Source: Nymphaea colorata (lineage: Eukaryota; Streptophyta; Magnoliopsida; Nymphaeales; Nymphaeaceae). Taken from it: a stretch of 64,000 nucleotides of DNA. Below, piece after piece: positions 1 to 13,700 of the stretch. The DNA lies in NCBI RefSeq assembly GCF_008831285.2, contig NC_045149.1, positions 17,189,035 through 17,253,034 of the forward strand, given 5' to 3'. Under the pieces are notes generated by a model. It saw nothing but the letters and a program-made list of their open reading frames with translations. It ran no database searches and was not told where the DNA came from. The position numbers were made by a program, and so were the translations under genes. Positions within the stretch are counted from its first letter, which is position 1, and every line of letters starts with the position of its first letter.

Positions 1-1618
1 GGAAAATAGAAAAAAAATGAAAAATGTGAAAAGCACACAATTTTGAAAATATTGCCAAAACAGAAACGTTGAGATAAGATCTGGAGTTTTTTCCCAAAAA
101 AATTTAATATATTTAAAAACTTTTTTGGGATTATTTTGATATTTCAATAACTGTTTTGACTTTTAAAGTGCTTGTGTAAGAAAATTGTTGGAAAGCTTGT
201 AAATATGTAAATTCTCTGCTATCTTTTTGTTTTCTTTTTTGAGTTCCTGATATTTTCCTGAGAAAAGTAGCTTTTGCATTAAGCCTATAACTAATGATGT
301 TTGTGATGTTGCATGATTTGCACATTTGTTTTCCTTCTTAACCAAGAGTAGCTTTAGGCTGAACATAAGGAACAGTGAAGGACCTTCAAGGAAATTCTTT
401 CACAACCATGATGATTTTGACAATTCTCATACCTTATGGTTTCATGTCATAGTGTTATTCCCATCCTTTTCTGTTAGAATTATTTTTTCTGTATCTTTCT
501 ATTAAAAGATAGGAGATCCAAAAGGTGCACTAAAGGAATTAAATACAAAATGATGAATACCATGATGCTGCTACACTGTTGTCCTTGAAAATTATAGTTC
601 CCTAAAATTATCTTTTTGTTATTAATGATTGAAAGGTTTTCTGACATTGATTTTCCGTTTAGAAAAATGATGAACAAGTAGCTTATAATATTGCAAGTTC
701 GCCTTCTGCATCCACAGGGGCACATATCATTAATTTTCTAGAGGAGTGGAGTATATGTCCTTTATTTATGTGCTTGACAAAAACCTGGTTGGCTGGGTCA
801 TGATTATCATTATTTACGCTTTCGTAGTTGCCAGATTAGTATGAGCAGTTCGATTTATAATCAATTGCAAGCAGGCCTTTTTTTTCTTTATTGAGCTTGT
901 TATGGTAGTCCATTAACTTCTTTTCTTATTGCGCAGCTTACGGGGTATAGAAATTTGTGACAACTTTATACATTATATACTAGATTTTGATTATTTCAAT
1001 GCAGTGATTTTCACATTTATGATTATGCCATTATGGTAGTTCAGCACTGCTTGGGGGTATAGAATTTTTTGTTGAAATTTCTTTTGACTTCTTTATTATT
1101 ATATATATTGCTGTTTAAATGGTAGACAGAATCTAATTTGCAGACAGCTTGATCGATCTCATTCATGTGAAATTCATGTCAAAGTTGGTCATTATTCATC
1201 AAAATTGACAAATGATTTCTCACCTTCTTTTAGACAATCCCATATTGCTGGGGATGGGTTTGTGAGATAATATATTTGTGCTAGACCAACAGATAAGAAA
1301 TTGAAAAATAATAAAGAAGCGAGACCTTACAACTTTCTTTTTGACGTGCTCAACTTGGTGAGTGTGGAATTTGGGGTTGGAATCATCCATGGCTGAATTA
1401 TCCCAGCATTTGTAGGGTTACAACTTGTCCTAAGAGTTACTTTCGCCATTCAATTGCATGTCCAATGCACATCTCAAAAGCTGGTGGAGGAAATGGAAAA
1501 CTTTGTTGTTGTTTCAATTATTGCAGACTAACCTTTTTGTTTATTATTATGATTATTATTATTGTTATATATTCTTGTACTTGTAGCACTTATTGGTGTG
1601 GACCACTTTTTATTCTAG
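1..1618 (+). other. Intronic sequence upstream of the first visible glycosyltransferase exon
   Basis: AT-rich sequence with no convincing coding exon on the + strand. The first exon of the downstream glycosyltransferase opens at 1619 right after a TTCTAG acceptor, and its reading frame is already in mid-protein. This stretch is therefore best read as part of a long intron, although a very short exon could have escaped notice. A minus-strand ORF near 480-725 has no family resemblance and low-complexity composition. Confidence 0.6.
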
Positions 1619-4600
1619 GAAATTGCTTCAACTTTGGGATTTCCTGATGGGTATATGAGGCATTATGGAATGGATGTTGATGTTGATGGCATTCTCTTAA
1701 TGTCTAATGTTGTTCTATATGGCTCATTTCAAGACGAACAAGACTTTCCCCCATTACTGATCCGAGCTATGACCTTCAAAATACCAATTGTTGCTCCTAA
1801 TTTGACTGTGATAAAAGCATATGTAAGTCTAGATTCTCTTTGGACCCTTCTTTCCTTTAATCAATAATTATGTTACATGTCCTATGCACGTTTTATTCTG
1901 ATGTTTAGCTTATGGTTGGCCAGGTTGTGGATCAAGTCCATGGCTTGATTTTTGATGCTGATAATCCTGATACACTGACCACAGCATTCTCCCGCTTGGT
2001 ATCAAATGGGAAAATGTCTGAACTTTCTCATGTCCTTGCTTCTTATGGATCGCAAATGGCACGAAACATGCTGGCTTCAAAGTGTATTGGTACTTATGCA
2101 GAGTTGCTAGAAAATGTTATTCAGTTTCCTTCTTATACTCTGATGGCCATGCCCTTTCGTGATCTCTCCAAACATGCCAATGAATGGAAATGGGACATTT
2201 TGGCTAGAGGAGTCAGATATTCTGGTAATGAGCACCACCTGTCCCAAAACCGTGACCAGGATTTGGATGGTACATCCATATCCAGCGTGGTGTATACACT
2301 TGAAGAAGAATGGCAAAGCCACAATCTTTTAACAAATTCATCAGGGGGTGAAGCTGCTCTACAATTTGATATGCCAACACAGCATGACTGGCATGATCTA
2401 GCAGACATGGAACTTTCTGAAGAATCTGAAAGGCTTGAGATGGAGGAGGTAAGTTGATTTTCAGCTTTTACATGACCTAATTTTTTCTCCCTTAAAAATC
2501 AAACTATTAAGGATTCAGGTTTATCTAAAACATACTTTGTGATGTAGGTTGAAGAACGAACAGAAAAAGTTGCCAGTACGTGGGAAGATGTGCATCAGAA
2601 TGTCAGAAAAGTCGAGAAAATAAAGTTTGAAACAAACGAGAGGGATGAAGGGGAGCTAGAAAGGATAGGCCAGCCATTGTGTATATATGAGATTTATTGG
2701 GGACAAGGTGCCTGGAAGTTCTTACATCATGGTTCTCTATATCGTGGCTTAAGCCTTGTGAGTTTCCTTCTAGTTACAGTGGATGGATCTAGTATGTAGA
2801 CACGACTGCATAATTGTTCTCAGAGTAGCTTATGAAAATGCCTGCATGGTAATGTGATGGAGACCAATAGACAAAATGCATTGGCATTTGATGACCACTC
2901 TCTCTCTCTGACATACAAACACACTGAAGTGCACATGCACAAATAATAAAATGATCTTTACTTGTATCTTTTCCTTATTAATTATTTCTTTTGCCTGTTA
3001 CTTCAGTCACCTAGCACCAGAAGATTGGTTTCGGATGATGTAGATGCTGTTGGCCGCCTTCCATTTTTAAACAATACCTACTTCAGGGATCTTCTTTGTG
3101 AAACTGGAGGCATGTTTTCCGTTGCAAACCATATTGATGATATTCACAAGATACCTTGGATTGGGTTCCAGTCATGGCATGCTGCCGGAAGAAAGGTTTT
3201 TCCATCTGCTTTTTTCATTACCATGTTTTCATATTACCGGATCTGTTACATAGTTCATTTCATTGTTTCTCTGCTGAACAATTTCTTTCTTAGTTGCTTA
3301 TTGCTTTTTCGCTTTGCTAGGCTGTGTAGCTCTGAGGATAAGCTGTATTGATGTTCCTTTACAATCTAATAAGAGTATGAAAGAGCCTGTAAACTGCTGA
3401 ACTTAAAACAAATTTCCACATTGATACGTTTATGCTAGAACGGAAACTTTGTAATATCTTATTGGGTCTTGATTATTTCCATTTCTGACAGGAAGTCACA
3501 ACATACTTACCTATGAATTGGGATATTTGAGTAATTTTTTTTGAATTAAGTAATAGTTGCTTATGCCTTATAGCCTATGTCACACGGGTGCGGGTGCGAT
3601 ACGGGGATACGGGTGCGGACACGGCATTTTTCATTTTTTTTGGGATACGTGGACACGGTAAATTTTATATTTCAAAAAAAGATACAATAAAAAAAAATTA
3701 AATTAATAGTTCAATCTTACAAAAAAGTTTGTTTTATCACAGTATTTGAAAGGATTATTGATGGAAATAATTGGATGCATCACAAAAAATTGATAAAATG
3801 AAAAAAAAACATTAAAATTTTAATTTTTATTTTCTGCCGTGTCCGCACCCGCACTCGCGCGTCCGAGTGTCGACACGGACACCTGGGCTATTTTGCCGTG
3901 TCCGTGTGATACTTATAGCCTTATACCTTTCTATACCTTAGTCTGCTCGAGTTCTAAGTTCCTGTACAAGTGTATGGAGAAATCAAATATTTCTAAGAAA
4001 TGCATGATTATCAATAAATTTAGCTTCCTTTGGGGCCATTTGGTTACTCCGGATTTGAAATCCATGGATCTGATGTGGATCTGACGTGGCATGTTTTTGC
4101 CAATGTGGCAAAAGTTCCATGGTAAATATCCATGGTTCATCAGACTAAGGATCTTAGGATAGGCCTAAAATCAACACTTAAAATCATGATTCTACTTCTT
4201 TACATTGAGAAAGGGTCGGATTTAAGATCGGGAGGGGAGGGTCTGATCTTAAATCTATGATTATCAAGTCCTGAGGATCTCAAACGCGAAGGTATCAAAT
4301 GCCGCTTTAATGTCCCAGGTTGTTAACTTTATTTTCCTCTTATTTTTTGGTTGTTCTATTCCATTTCCATCCAAATATTAGGTTTTCTATCACCAGAGGT
4401 CCAGAACATTTTCAATATTTGTTTCTTATTATGTAGTGCCTTTTTTATTCCCTCAGTATATGTATCTGTTTCTCATTTATTTGCTGAACCCAACATGCAG
4501 TATTTGCATCCTAACTTCTATAGAAAATATGGATGATTTGTTTTCGACAGGTTTTACTATTAGCATGACATTTTTGTTTTCCTGTGGAACAAGGTATCTT

Positions 4601-5305
4601 TGTCTGCGGAAGCTGAACAGGTTCTTGAAAAATGTATAAATACAGAACCTAAAGGAGACGTGATATACTTCTGGGCTCGAAATGACATAGACAATTCACT
4701 TTTTGACATCCAAAAGAAGAATCTTGACTTTTGGTCTATGTGCGATGTCTTGAATGGTGGAAACTGCAGGTTTGCCTCACAGATCTAATTCTTTACAATG
4801 AGTTGATTTAAAGCTTGCGTTTAAGATACTGTATCTCAATATAAAGTTTGTTGTTTTCTCTTTTCATAGTCTGTGAACTCTGCATGGAACATGTGCATCA
4901 AACAAGACTGTAAAATGGTTACAGTAGGAATACTGTACGAAGTTCTTGAAGAATCATGTCATATACATGCAATTTTGGCTGTCATGGGAACGAGCTGCCA
5001 CTAACTCGGACACTGACATGTCAATGGTATTTTTAGTGTCTTTAGTGATTCATATTACCTTTTAATATTTTTTGCTAGAATTTTTTCAAACTAGATATCA
5101 AAATTTGTCTTTTGTTAAGAAATAAAAGCCATGTGAAATTGCATCCCAAGTAGTTTCATGAATGTATTGTTATGACATTTTCTCTGTTGATTCATTTTGT
5201 TAATAAATTCCATACAGAGGTGATTCTTCATTGTAACTTATTGGATTGATCAGCTGCCTCATCATTTTAGTGGCTGAGAAATTAGAAGAATGATGGTTTT
5301 GGAAC

Positions 5306-5347
<42 letters not shown>

Positions 5348-7584
5348 ATAAAGACACTTCCAAAAAATAGTTTAATCTTCATCTTGCTTCTTTGCTTAAT
5401 TTAACAATGCAGAAGTGATCCTTTAGCTTGGTGAACGAGTCCAGCCCACCCCCACCACCCCCTCCTCCCCCCTACCAAAAAAAAAAAAAAATTCAAACCA
5501 GAACATGGTTCATAAAAATAAGCTATAATGAGTACATCTGTGTTTGCTGGAGAATGTCTTTTTAGACATCTGGACTTGTCTGCAGTGTGTATACACGCAC
5601 ACACACATACACATCTATAAAGCACCACACATTTTTTGCTCTGATTTCTTAAGCTTGAATAAGAGAAGGTATATTATGTGCGGTAAGAAAAGGAATTTCT
5701 GGTTTTGATGTTCTTAAAATGTTTGCAGACACTTATTTGAGAAAGCATTTCGACATATGTACGGTTTACCACTCAATGTGACTGCCCTACCACCCATGCC
5801 TTTTGATGGTGGTTACTGGTCTATCTTGCACAGCTGGGTGATGCCAACCCGTTCTTTTATGGAGTTTGTAATGTTCTCAAGGTACATCATTACTGCTGAT
5901 GATATATGTGTTCTAACCAAAAGCTTTATTCCCTCACATCAGGACAACTAAAAAAAAAAAAAAGAGGAAAAGAGAAAGCTCTAAGTCACACCACATAAGA
6001 AGCCAAGCAACTGGCTAGTAAATGAGTTCAGAACTCGCAGGTAACTGGAGCATCTCCCTGCAAATATTTGAGCTTGTGAATGGTTTCACAAACTCGTGAC
6101 AATCATTGTGATTAATGGATTATAACTTGCCACATCAAAAGTAAAAAAACTACCTTTTCCTTTGGACGTGGCAAGGCTGGAAGCCCTTCAATCTGATCAA
6201 TTATATGATTAGCATGATTCTCGAGCATTTCATATTTTGTAAGCTCTTACATTTTACTAGTATGTGTGTGTGTGCGTCTGCATATTTGTATGGTTGCTAT
6301 AATTACTCGTGCACGCAATGTCCTTGGTTTCCTTTTCCCAGTTTTTTACTAAATCCAACCATACAGATCTAGTGCATGGGGTTCATTTGGTGGTCATCAA
6401 TTTTTGGATTGCCGAAATCAAGGGCTGAAAAAGCATCACTTTGTGGACCCATATGTTTTTGAAGAGAAGGGAGTTTATGTGCAAGTTTTGATACTTCTGC
6501 GCACAGATGCCATTGACATGTGTCAATAACTTGGATTATAAAATCCCATGCAATTATATACAAACGGTGTACCAATTCACCAGTTGTTTTACAAAAAAAA
6601 AAATAAAAAGAAAAATAAAAAAAAATCTGACCCTCACACACACACGCATGCACATACACACACAGACACATGCACCCTCCCTTGCAGTCGGAGACATGTG
6701 AGTGTACTCATATATGGAGCCTGGACCATAGTAGGAGCAGAGCCTTATAGTATTTTGCACTGGGGATATGGTACTGATTTTCTATTGTCTGAGAATATTT
6801 ATTTTTGACTTACAATAATGGTCAGCTGCACAAGAACTGATCTTGTACGGAGTTTGATGTCAGTTCTTGGTTGGGTATTAGATACTTAGGTGTAACAGTG
6901 CAGCATGCTCAGCATGGTGCTAACGGGAATGATAACTTCCCTTTTTTCACTTCAACCTATTGTCTGTAATCAGCTTATATTGGGACATGCATTTTCATTT
7001 CTTTGAATGCTGAGAGTTATCACTGGAATATATGCAGGATGTTCACTAGCTCATTAGATGTTCAGAATCATGAGCCAGAGGGAAACTGGACGTGCTTGCT
7101 GGGGACCTCAGAAATGGAGGTATAGCTTTCAGAATTTTATTCATAATTTGATCAAGTAGCTTCAACTTTCTCTGACCAAGGACTTTTCTTGCAGAAGAAG
7201 CATTGTTATTGCCACGTCTTGGAGCTTCTGGTCAATGTGTGGGCTTACCACAGTGCAAGAAAGATGATCTACATCAATCCCAAGTCTGGCGTACTTGAAG
7301 AGCAGCACCCCGTTGAAGGGCGTGATGGCTTAATGTGGGCTAAGTACTTCAATTTTACACTACTCAAGGCAATGGATGAAGATCTAGCAGAGGAAGCAGA
7401 CGATGAGGACCATCCAAATGACCGATGGTTATGGCCTTTAACAGGAGAAGTGTTTTGGCAGGGAATTTATGAGAGAGAGAGGGAGGAAAGATACAGGCAG
7501 AAGATGGAGAAGAAAAGGAGGGTGAAGGAGAAGCTATTAGAGAGGCAGAAACATGGTTATAAACAGAAGTCGCTGGGGGGATAG
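1619..7584 (+). CDS. Glycosyltransferase, At5g04480-type (GT1-like), 3' part of gene
   Basis: Eight exons join in frame: 1619-1822, 1924-2448, 2548-2757, 3007-3195, 4594-4769, 5729-5881, 7038-7119 and 7195-7584 (stop TAG), giving the C-terminal 642 residues. The plant family is about 1000 aa or more, so roughly 400 residues lie upstream of the window. The first exon carries the end of a GT-B nucleotide-sugar domain (RHYGMD, then a LLMSNVVLYGSFQDEQDFPP block and an RAMTFKIPIVAPN block, typical of GT1/GT4 donor-binding loops). The rest is the plant-specific C-terminal region: NERDEGELERIGQPLCIYEI, LHHGSLYRGLSL, WIGFQSWHAAGRK, FWSMCDVLNGGNCR, LLVNVWAYHSARKM, a MDEDLAEEADDEDHP acidic patch and a basic coiled tail ending GYKQKSLGG. 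Exon borders are GT/AG; the acceptor before 4594 is AAG, and the exon-2 start could instead be 1909. Known family: plant proteins annotated as UDP-glycosyltransferase superfamily, substrate unproven; Golgi location is inference. Confidence 0.9.
3577..3912. mobile_element. Mutator-like MITE inside a glycosyltransferase intron
   Basis: A 336-bp non-coding insert between the exons ending at 3195 and starting at 4594. Its ends are imperfect GC-rich inverted repeats (left begins ATGTCACACGGGTGCGGG; the right end read in reverse begins GTATCACACGGACACGG) around an AT-rich core. It is flanked by a perfect 9-bp direct repeat TTATAGCCT at 3568-3576 and 3913-3921. A 9-bp target-site duplication is the signature of Mutator-superfamily transposition. 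It has no coding capacity, so it must have been moved in trans. Confidence 0.75.
5309..5344. repeat. (TA)n microsatellite in intron
   Basis: An uninterrupted run of TA dinucleotides in the intron between the glycosyltransferase exons ending at 4769 and starting at 5729. A C-rich and A-rich low-complexity tract (about 5447-5491) and CA repeats (about 5596-5610) follow in the same intron. Confidence 0.9.
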
Positions 7585-8343
7585 TCAGATTTTCCTTGCA
7601 ACTGTTAACAAGACCGACACCAGCTCACACTGTTTATAGTTACAGTTTACGGACTCCATCAAATTGACAAGTATTTGAGAAAGTTAACCAGAAATACTTC
7701 CACTTTCTTCTAATTCATCTATATCGTGACTCAAAAGGTATGGGGATGAGAAGGTGTGCGGATAATTTCAGGTAACAAAAGCCTGTTGAACACCTCTGAC
7801 ACTCTTGGAAATGGCTGACGGTAGTAACTGGATTGGGCGCATCACTATACTCGTTCTACTTTTTTTGGGCTGTAGGAAAAATCTGAACATCTTTTTCTCC
7901 CCAGTATAACCAGGGTCAAGTGGCTGTACATATCTGTAAGTTCATTTTTCTGACGGTGTGTATTCATTCTTTTGAAAGAAGCACGTCTCCGGCCAGAGTG
8001 ATGGTAGCTTTTTTGGTTAATTCTATCTTTAACTTTGTACACCTCAAGTGAAGTTAATGGAATGTGCTGGGACGTTCATTTTTGCTACGATCATTTTAAA
8101 TTCGTTGGGAGAAATATTCTCTTCGAGACCTTGTTTACAGTTCGTGGAATGCCTTGCTATGCAAGGTAGGCAGCTTATGGTTACTGCATTAGTAATCATC
8201 TTATTCCAGGGATAATCTGGTGCTGAAACTTTTTGCTGATCAGGTGAACCGATACAATCTTCGGGCTTACCTAGTCTTGGTTGAAACTGTTCCTTTGAAT
8301 ACCAATTTTGGGTTTTTCAGTTTCTGCAAAGCATTAAAATAAA
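7585..8343 (+). other. Probable 3' UTR of the glycosyltransferase gene
   Basis: Non-coding sequence after the TAG stop. An AATAAA hexamer at 8338-8343, followed by an A-run, is a plausible polyadenylation signal, but the true cleavage site cannot be fixed from sequence alone. Confidence 0.4.
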
Positions 8344-10707
8344 CAAAAAAAAAAGGATCACAGATTTTCAAATTATTTAAAACAGGAATTTGTTGAATAA
8401 TGAGCAAAAACATCTCGCTTAATTGGTTTTGCTACATGATCTCTAAAATTTGCATTTTCATAAAATTCCTTATTGCATGAACAAAAAAGGCATGCTATAC
8501 CAATAAAAGGATGCAGCCCGGAAAACTCTGACTATGTGAAAGTGAAAGACCCTTGGAACGAGTGATTGTCGATTATAGAATGTCTGATGACCAAAAAGTT
8601 AAATCACAACCGTGATTAATTTTTGAGCTTGTGATTTCTCGTGGCAAAACAATGTGGCTATTGAAATGCTAGGGAGGATAAAGTAACAAGTTTCTTTTGG
8701 GGTATCTTATGTTAGATCTAATATATAGATCAATGTTTGATCCAGATGCAGATTGGACGTGGTAAGCAATAGGTTTTTGACCATGTTTCGATCAACTCGG
8801 TGTAAGATTTGTATCCAGATACGGAATTCAACTCTACATCCTCCATTCTTAATTGCATCGGTGTCAGTACCGCAGATTCATCCATCTCCCAATTCCCACC
8901 TGTCGATGACAACCTTCCGAAACATCATCGGAAGTTCAACCTTTAATTACAAATAAACTGCATCTTTTTGTAGAAAAAGATTTTTTAAGATGAAAGTGCA
9001 CTCTAATGAGATGATTCTTTTTTTCCTTTTAAATGATCAGTATATTAGAAAGCACGGAGCATATGAAGTAACACTTCCGGTAAAATTGTAGAATAATAAC
9101 ACAGGAATTTTTATTCGAAGGCACAAAATTCATCAGATATTCTCGTATCGCGTTATAAACTTCCCGCTTCCCACCTCTTTTAAATATTCGCTACTTTTTT
9201 TTTTATGCCACTTATCAGCGGCTGCCCCACACTCACTGAAGCGTCCTTACATGGCATCATATACGAGCCTGTGACGATTCGTTTTACCATTCGGGAACAC
9301 GGTAAACGGTTCCACTTATTTGGTCGATACAGCTACAAACTTAGCTGCTTTTCTGCTCCTGAGGTAAAAATGCGTAAGAAAACGCATGTAAAAACAAAAG
9401 CGATGGGCAGAGCCCATTCCTGCAGCCCCACCACACATAAACCAATCACCGCTCTGAGAATTCAGGGGCATTGAGTTTATTAGCAGCCATAGATGGTAAC
9501 TCAAGAGATTCTAATTATTACTCGTTCCTGAACTCTCGCTCTCTCTGAGTGGTGTGGTTGGTCTTGTTGGTTCTCCTATTCAGGAATTCATATACATGTA
9601 TTCTTCAGAATCCTTTGTTCCTTTCCTTTCTTTGTTGTGACTATTCATTGTAGATTGAGTTTTCTAAATTTTTTTGTTGGTGAAAGGGTCGTGGCAAAGT
9701 ATGTTGCTTGTTGGGTATTATCTAGTTTTGATTCTTGCAAAATCTACCCTTCTTTCCATTACCCTCTTTCCTGCTCGACTAATGGTGGATTTCTTTTTTG
9801 GTTTCTGACAGGGTTTATCTCTTTCTGTAGTGGCTCTCCTATGAGAAGGTCTGACGTTGAAATGGTGTATTTTTTAGAAGAACACCTGTGAAGTTGTGGT
9901 TATTGCGGTGGTTTGAAGCCTAAGGTTAGATGCCTTTCCCTGATGAAAAGAGTAGTGGAAAGCGATAGCTGTTGTGCAATATGTAAGGAATAAAGGGTTT
10001 TTCCTTCTTTCGTTCTGTTTTTCTGTTCCTTGGTTTTTAGGGATAAGGAGTCTTTCAAGGCGCTGAGTGATGAATGAAGTTTAATATGTTGGTATTGGAG
10101 TGTGTGTGATAGCCTTACGCAAAATATACACGCCAAGAGGGTGGGAAGGAACTTCCCTACTTCTGTTCTTAGATGTTTTGCTTGAGTTCGTTCGCTTGCA
10201 TATAGTATGTGGGTTATATTGGATTTCTATATTTGGACTACAATGTTCACTTTACCTTTGCCACTTTTCTGAGTGGTGCGTCGTCCAAACAACTCTCGTC
10301 TACATGTCTATTTCGAGATTGTTTAATACTGGGGCGTCAACGTGCTTGCAAGTAATTAATGGTTTGTTTTCCCATGAATCTTGTGAAAAATTAGTTGTTT
10401 AGGATACATATGGGTACATCAGTATACTGTAAACATTGGAGGGTTTATGCATTTGGGCCCATCAAATCTATTGGTTTCTGTGTAGATTATGGACGAGTAA
10501 GGCTGAAATGGTGTTGGTCAGAATTTGAAGTTTATTGATTTCTCACTGGCTTTTGCTAAACACTTCGGCAGTATAGTAACTAGTTTTGCTTATGTAGCAA
10601 ATGATCATGTTCCCTCATTACCTGTGGTTGGTTACTTGGTTTTGTTGCTTAGAAGTTATTTTAGCTATTAATGTCTACTGACGTTTGCATGAACTCTTTT
10701 CAGCAAT
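8344..10707. other. Intergenic region and probable 5' leader of the next gene
   Basis: No ORF here resembles a known protein. The segment about 9520-10700 probably contains the promoter, a non-coding first exon and a 5' UTR intron of the downstream gene, because a TTTTCAG acceptor lies at 10697-10703, just 4 nt before the presumed ATG at 10708. A CT-rich pyrimidine patch near 9535-9548 is compatible with a plant transcription start, which is only inference. Confidence 0.35.
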
Positions 10708-13700
10708 ATGCAGGCTTTAAAAGTTGGTTGGACATGGAAAACATTTGCCTTGGCTTCATCACATGAGTCCGATAAGAAAAAGCCTCGCAGTCGCAAAACT
10801 AGAGAGGAGAGAAAGGCTTTGGTTGAGTCCTTCATAACAACGTAATTCTTCTTCCTCTTAAGTCTTTAACGGATATGGATACATCGTATATGGTCTTGTT
10901 TCAAACTTTCAATATATGTGGGCTCATCGAAACATTGGCACCCATTCTCTCTCTCTCGTGTGTGTGTGTGTGCGCGCGCGCATGTAATACATGCGTGTGT
11001 GTATTCTCCCATAATTAGAAGAATATATTTGTTAGAGTAACTCTTATATTTGTCAAATAATAACTATATATATATGTGTGTGTGTGTGTGCGTGTGTGCG
11101 CGCATGTAATACATGCGTGTGTGTATTCTCCCATAATTAGAAGAATATATTTGTTAGAGTAACTTATATATTTGTCAAATAATAACTATGGCTTTAGGAA
11201 ACACTGGTGGCTGGGAAGACTAAGTGATATGCGAGAGTTCATGTTTAAAGATCACATGGGTCGTCTTAATCATGCCTTCTTACACCTTGTTCTCGTGTGA
11301 AGCATATGTGCCTTTCTTGACAATAACCCCTTCTCATATGAGTCCGACAAAGTCAAAGAAATAAGGGACTTACTCATCACACATCCTTATTCATTAGTAA
11401 TTCATTTTTTTATTTTTTGCGCTTCGTTGAAGTCCTGGGGTTCTTAGTTGACAAACTTGTAAACCTCCTGCCGCCATGTAAAAAGGCTACCTATGGAACT
11501 TCCTCTCCTCCCTTGATCTTTGACTTCGTCACAGCTATAAGTGCATTATACTTTGTGTGACTATGAAACATTGTCATAGAAAACCCGTTTTTTTCAAAAA
11601 AATCCATTTTATATGTCAAAAATTGGTCAGCCAAAAAAATAATTGTCTTTTTGAAAAAGATGTCAAAACAAAAACATGCCAAAAAAACTTGAAAAATACA
11701 TTCCTTTGTTTTTTTTTCACATTTTTTATTTCTACACTTTGTTTTCACAATTTTTGCATTTCATTTCTACTCAGGCTTCTACAGATTATTAGACTTCCAG
11801 GGACATTGATATCTGGGCTGATTCTGTTGAATGTTGAAACCTCGCCTTTATATATTTGACTGTGCTTTATTATTTTTATCAGCCTCCCAACTGTTTATGG
11901 GAGTCTGTCATCCCATCTGGACTGCCAATTATGATCAGCGCTCTCATTACAAAACTTTCTATTTTGTCCAGTGTTGAGTGTTGACTTTTCGTACTGTTAA
12001 CTGATGTTCATGCTTGATATGCATCGCAGATATAGAAGTTCAAACAATGGCAATTTCCCCTCTCTCAGCCTTACACAGAAGGAAGTAGGAGGGTCTTTTT
12101 ACACTGTACGGGAAATCATGAAGGAAATAATGCAAGGCCATGAAACCTCCAGTGCTTCCGTTTTAGCATTGGAGGATGAAGCTCTTAACAGAAGTCTCCC
12201 CCAAAAGGAAGAACTGAACCTTGCCACTTTGTCATCTGCTGATATCTATGGAATAGGAAATGAACAAGGTTCCTTTATTCCAAATAATGATTATCAAAAG
12301 ATTCAAAATTATGCGGGGAGTTCTGAACTTTCAGCAGGCTGCAAATCTCAGGAAGAAGGCAGTGAAATTGAGAAATCTTTTTCCCTGAATGCATCTTTGT
12401 CTAATTTGGAAAGTTACACCTTAATTAAACCAGTGCCTGCATCTGACCAACAAGAGCAACTTCAATCATGTGTTGGTGAATTCAATGAAAATAGTGATGA
12501 AGCAGATAAATCTGTTGTCAATGTGGAACCATCAGACCCTGAGGAGGTGAAATTAGAAAACATTGAATCATTTTCTCCTACTGTTGATGATCCTGGTGAC
12601 AAGTGCATAAACTTACCAAGCTCTATTGAGAATGCCGATCCCTTGTTGAGCAGCCATGACAATAAGTGGAGTCTCGAAGCATATGATGGTCCTAAGGAAG
12701 GTCGAACACTTCAAGATGGTGAAATACCCAAGGGAGCACACGTGAGTGTTGGGAGCAATTCCATTCTTGAACAATTTGAAGAATCATGCTTGGGTGAGTT
12801 GATGGCCTCTGATACAATCACACAAGTGGAAGGCCGAGCTGAGAACTTTGATGACAACAAGAACCCTAATCTTGAATATGATTCCTCTTCCAATTCAGGA
12901 GTAGGAGACAGTCAATCTGAAGATGGGACCCTAGATGATGTATTAGCTGTCAATGGTGCAATTAGGACGTCTGACCCAATGGTCCCAATGCAAGCTTCTG
13001 CAGCATCAGCTGCAAGACTGGATGGCTTTTCAGATGGGGCTTCTGTGGGAGCGAAAGAGCTAATATCACAAAGTGTTGCATCTGTGCCAGTTGACATATC
13101 AACTAATGATGAAACCCACTCCTCAAAAACCATTTCCTTGTCTTCCAATTGTAAGCAAGAGAACACATCCCTTGAAAGTCTAATATGTGAAAATTCAGAT
13201 TCTACTCTTTCTAGAACTTCAGAAAATGACTCACTGGATTCCCAATTAAACAGTCTGCAAGAAGATGAGGATCTTCAAGTTGTTACTTGTCGCAATGATG
13301 GCTCATCATCTCAAAATGTGGATGATCCTTTGCTTGTTCCGGCGCTCAAGGTCAGGAATTGGATTTCGTGACTTCCTTTAACCTGTACACCTGCATTATT
13401 TCTTATATAATATTTGCATGCTGACATTATTTCTTACTCATGTATGCTCATTGGCTTGCTCCTTCAAGTACTCTTTGTATAATAAAGCATTTTGGGAAAC
13501 AACAGCACCGTTTTTATGTATGAACTCAATTGCAAGTTGTTGGTTTTTGATAACATTTATAGGAATCATATTTTAACCTTCAAAAATCTTGGAAGTGTCT
13601 CAGTAATCAGTATGTAGCCAGAGATACTTTGGCACAATGTAGGAAAGATGTTTAGCTTATTCTAAAAAGTCATTTTTATTCTTAACTTTTCTTTACTCCT

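Noticed and set aside
480-725. Minus-strand ORF of 81 codons near the left edge
   Set aside because: No family resemblance and low-complexity composition, inside what looks like a long intron of the + strand glycosyltransferase.
9205-9474. Plus-strand ORF of 89 codons upstream of the At3g52170-like gene
   Set aside because: No recognisable domain, no splice continuation into the next gene, and unremarkable composition; treated as chance.
12462-13166. Minus-strand ORFs opposite the large exon of the At3g52170-like gene
   Set aside because: They mirror the Ser/Asp-rich coding strand, which has the conserved N-terminal block and good splice borders.
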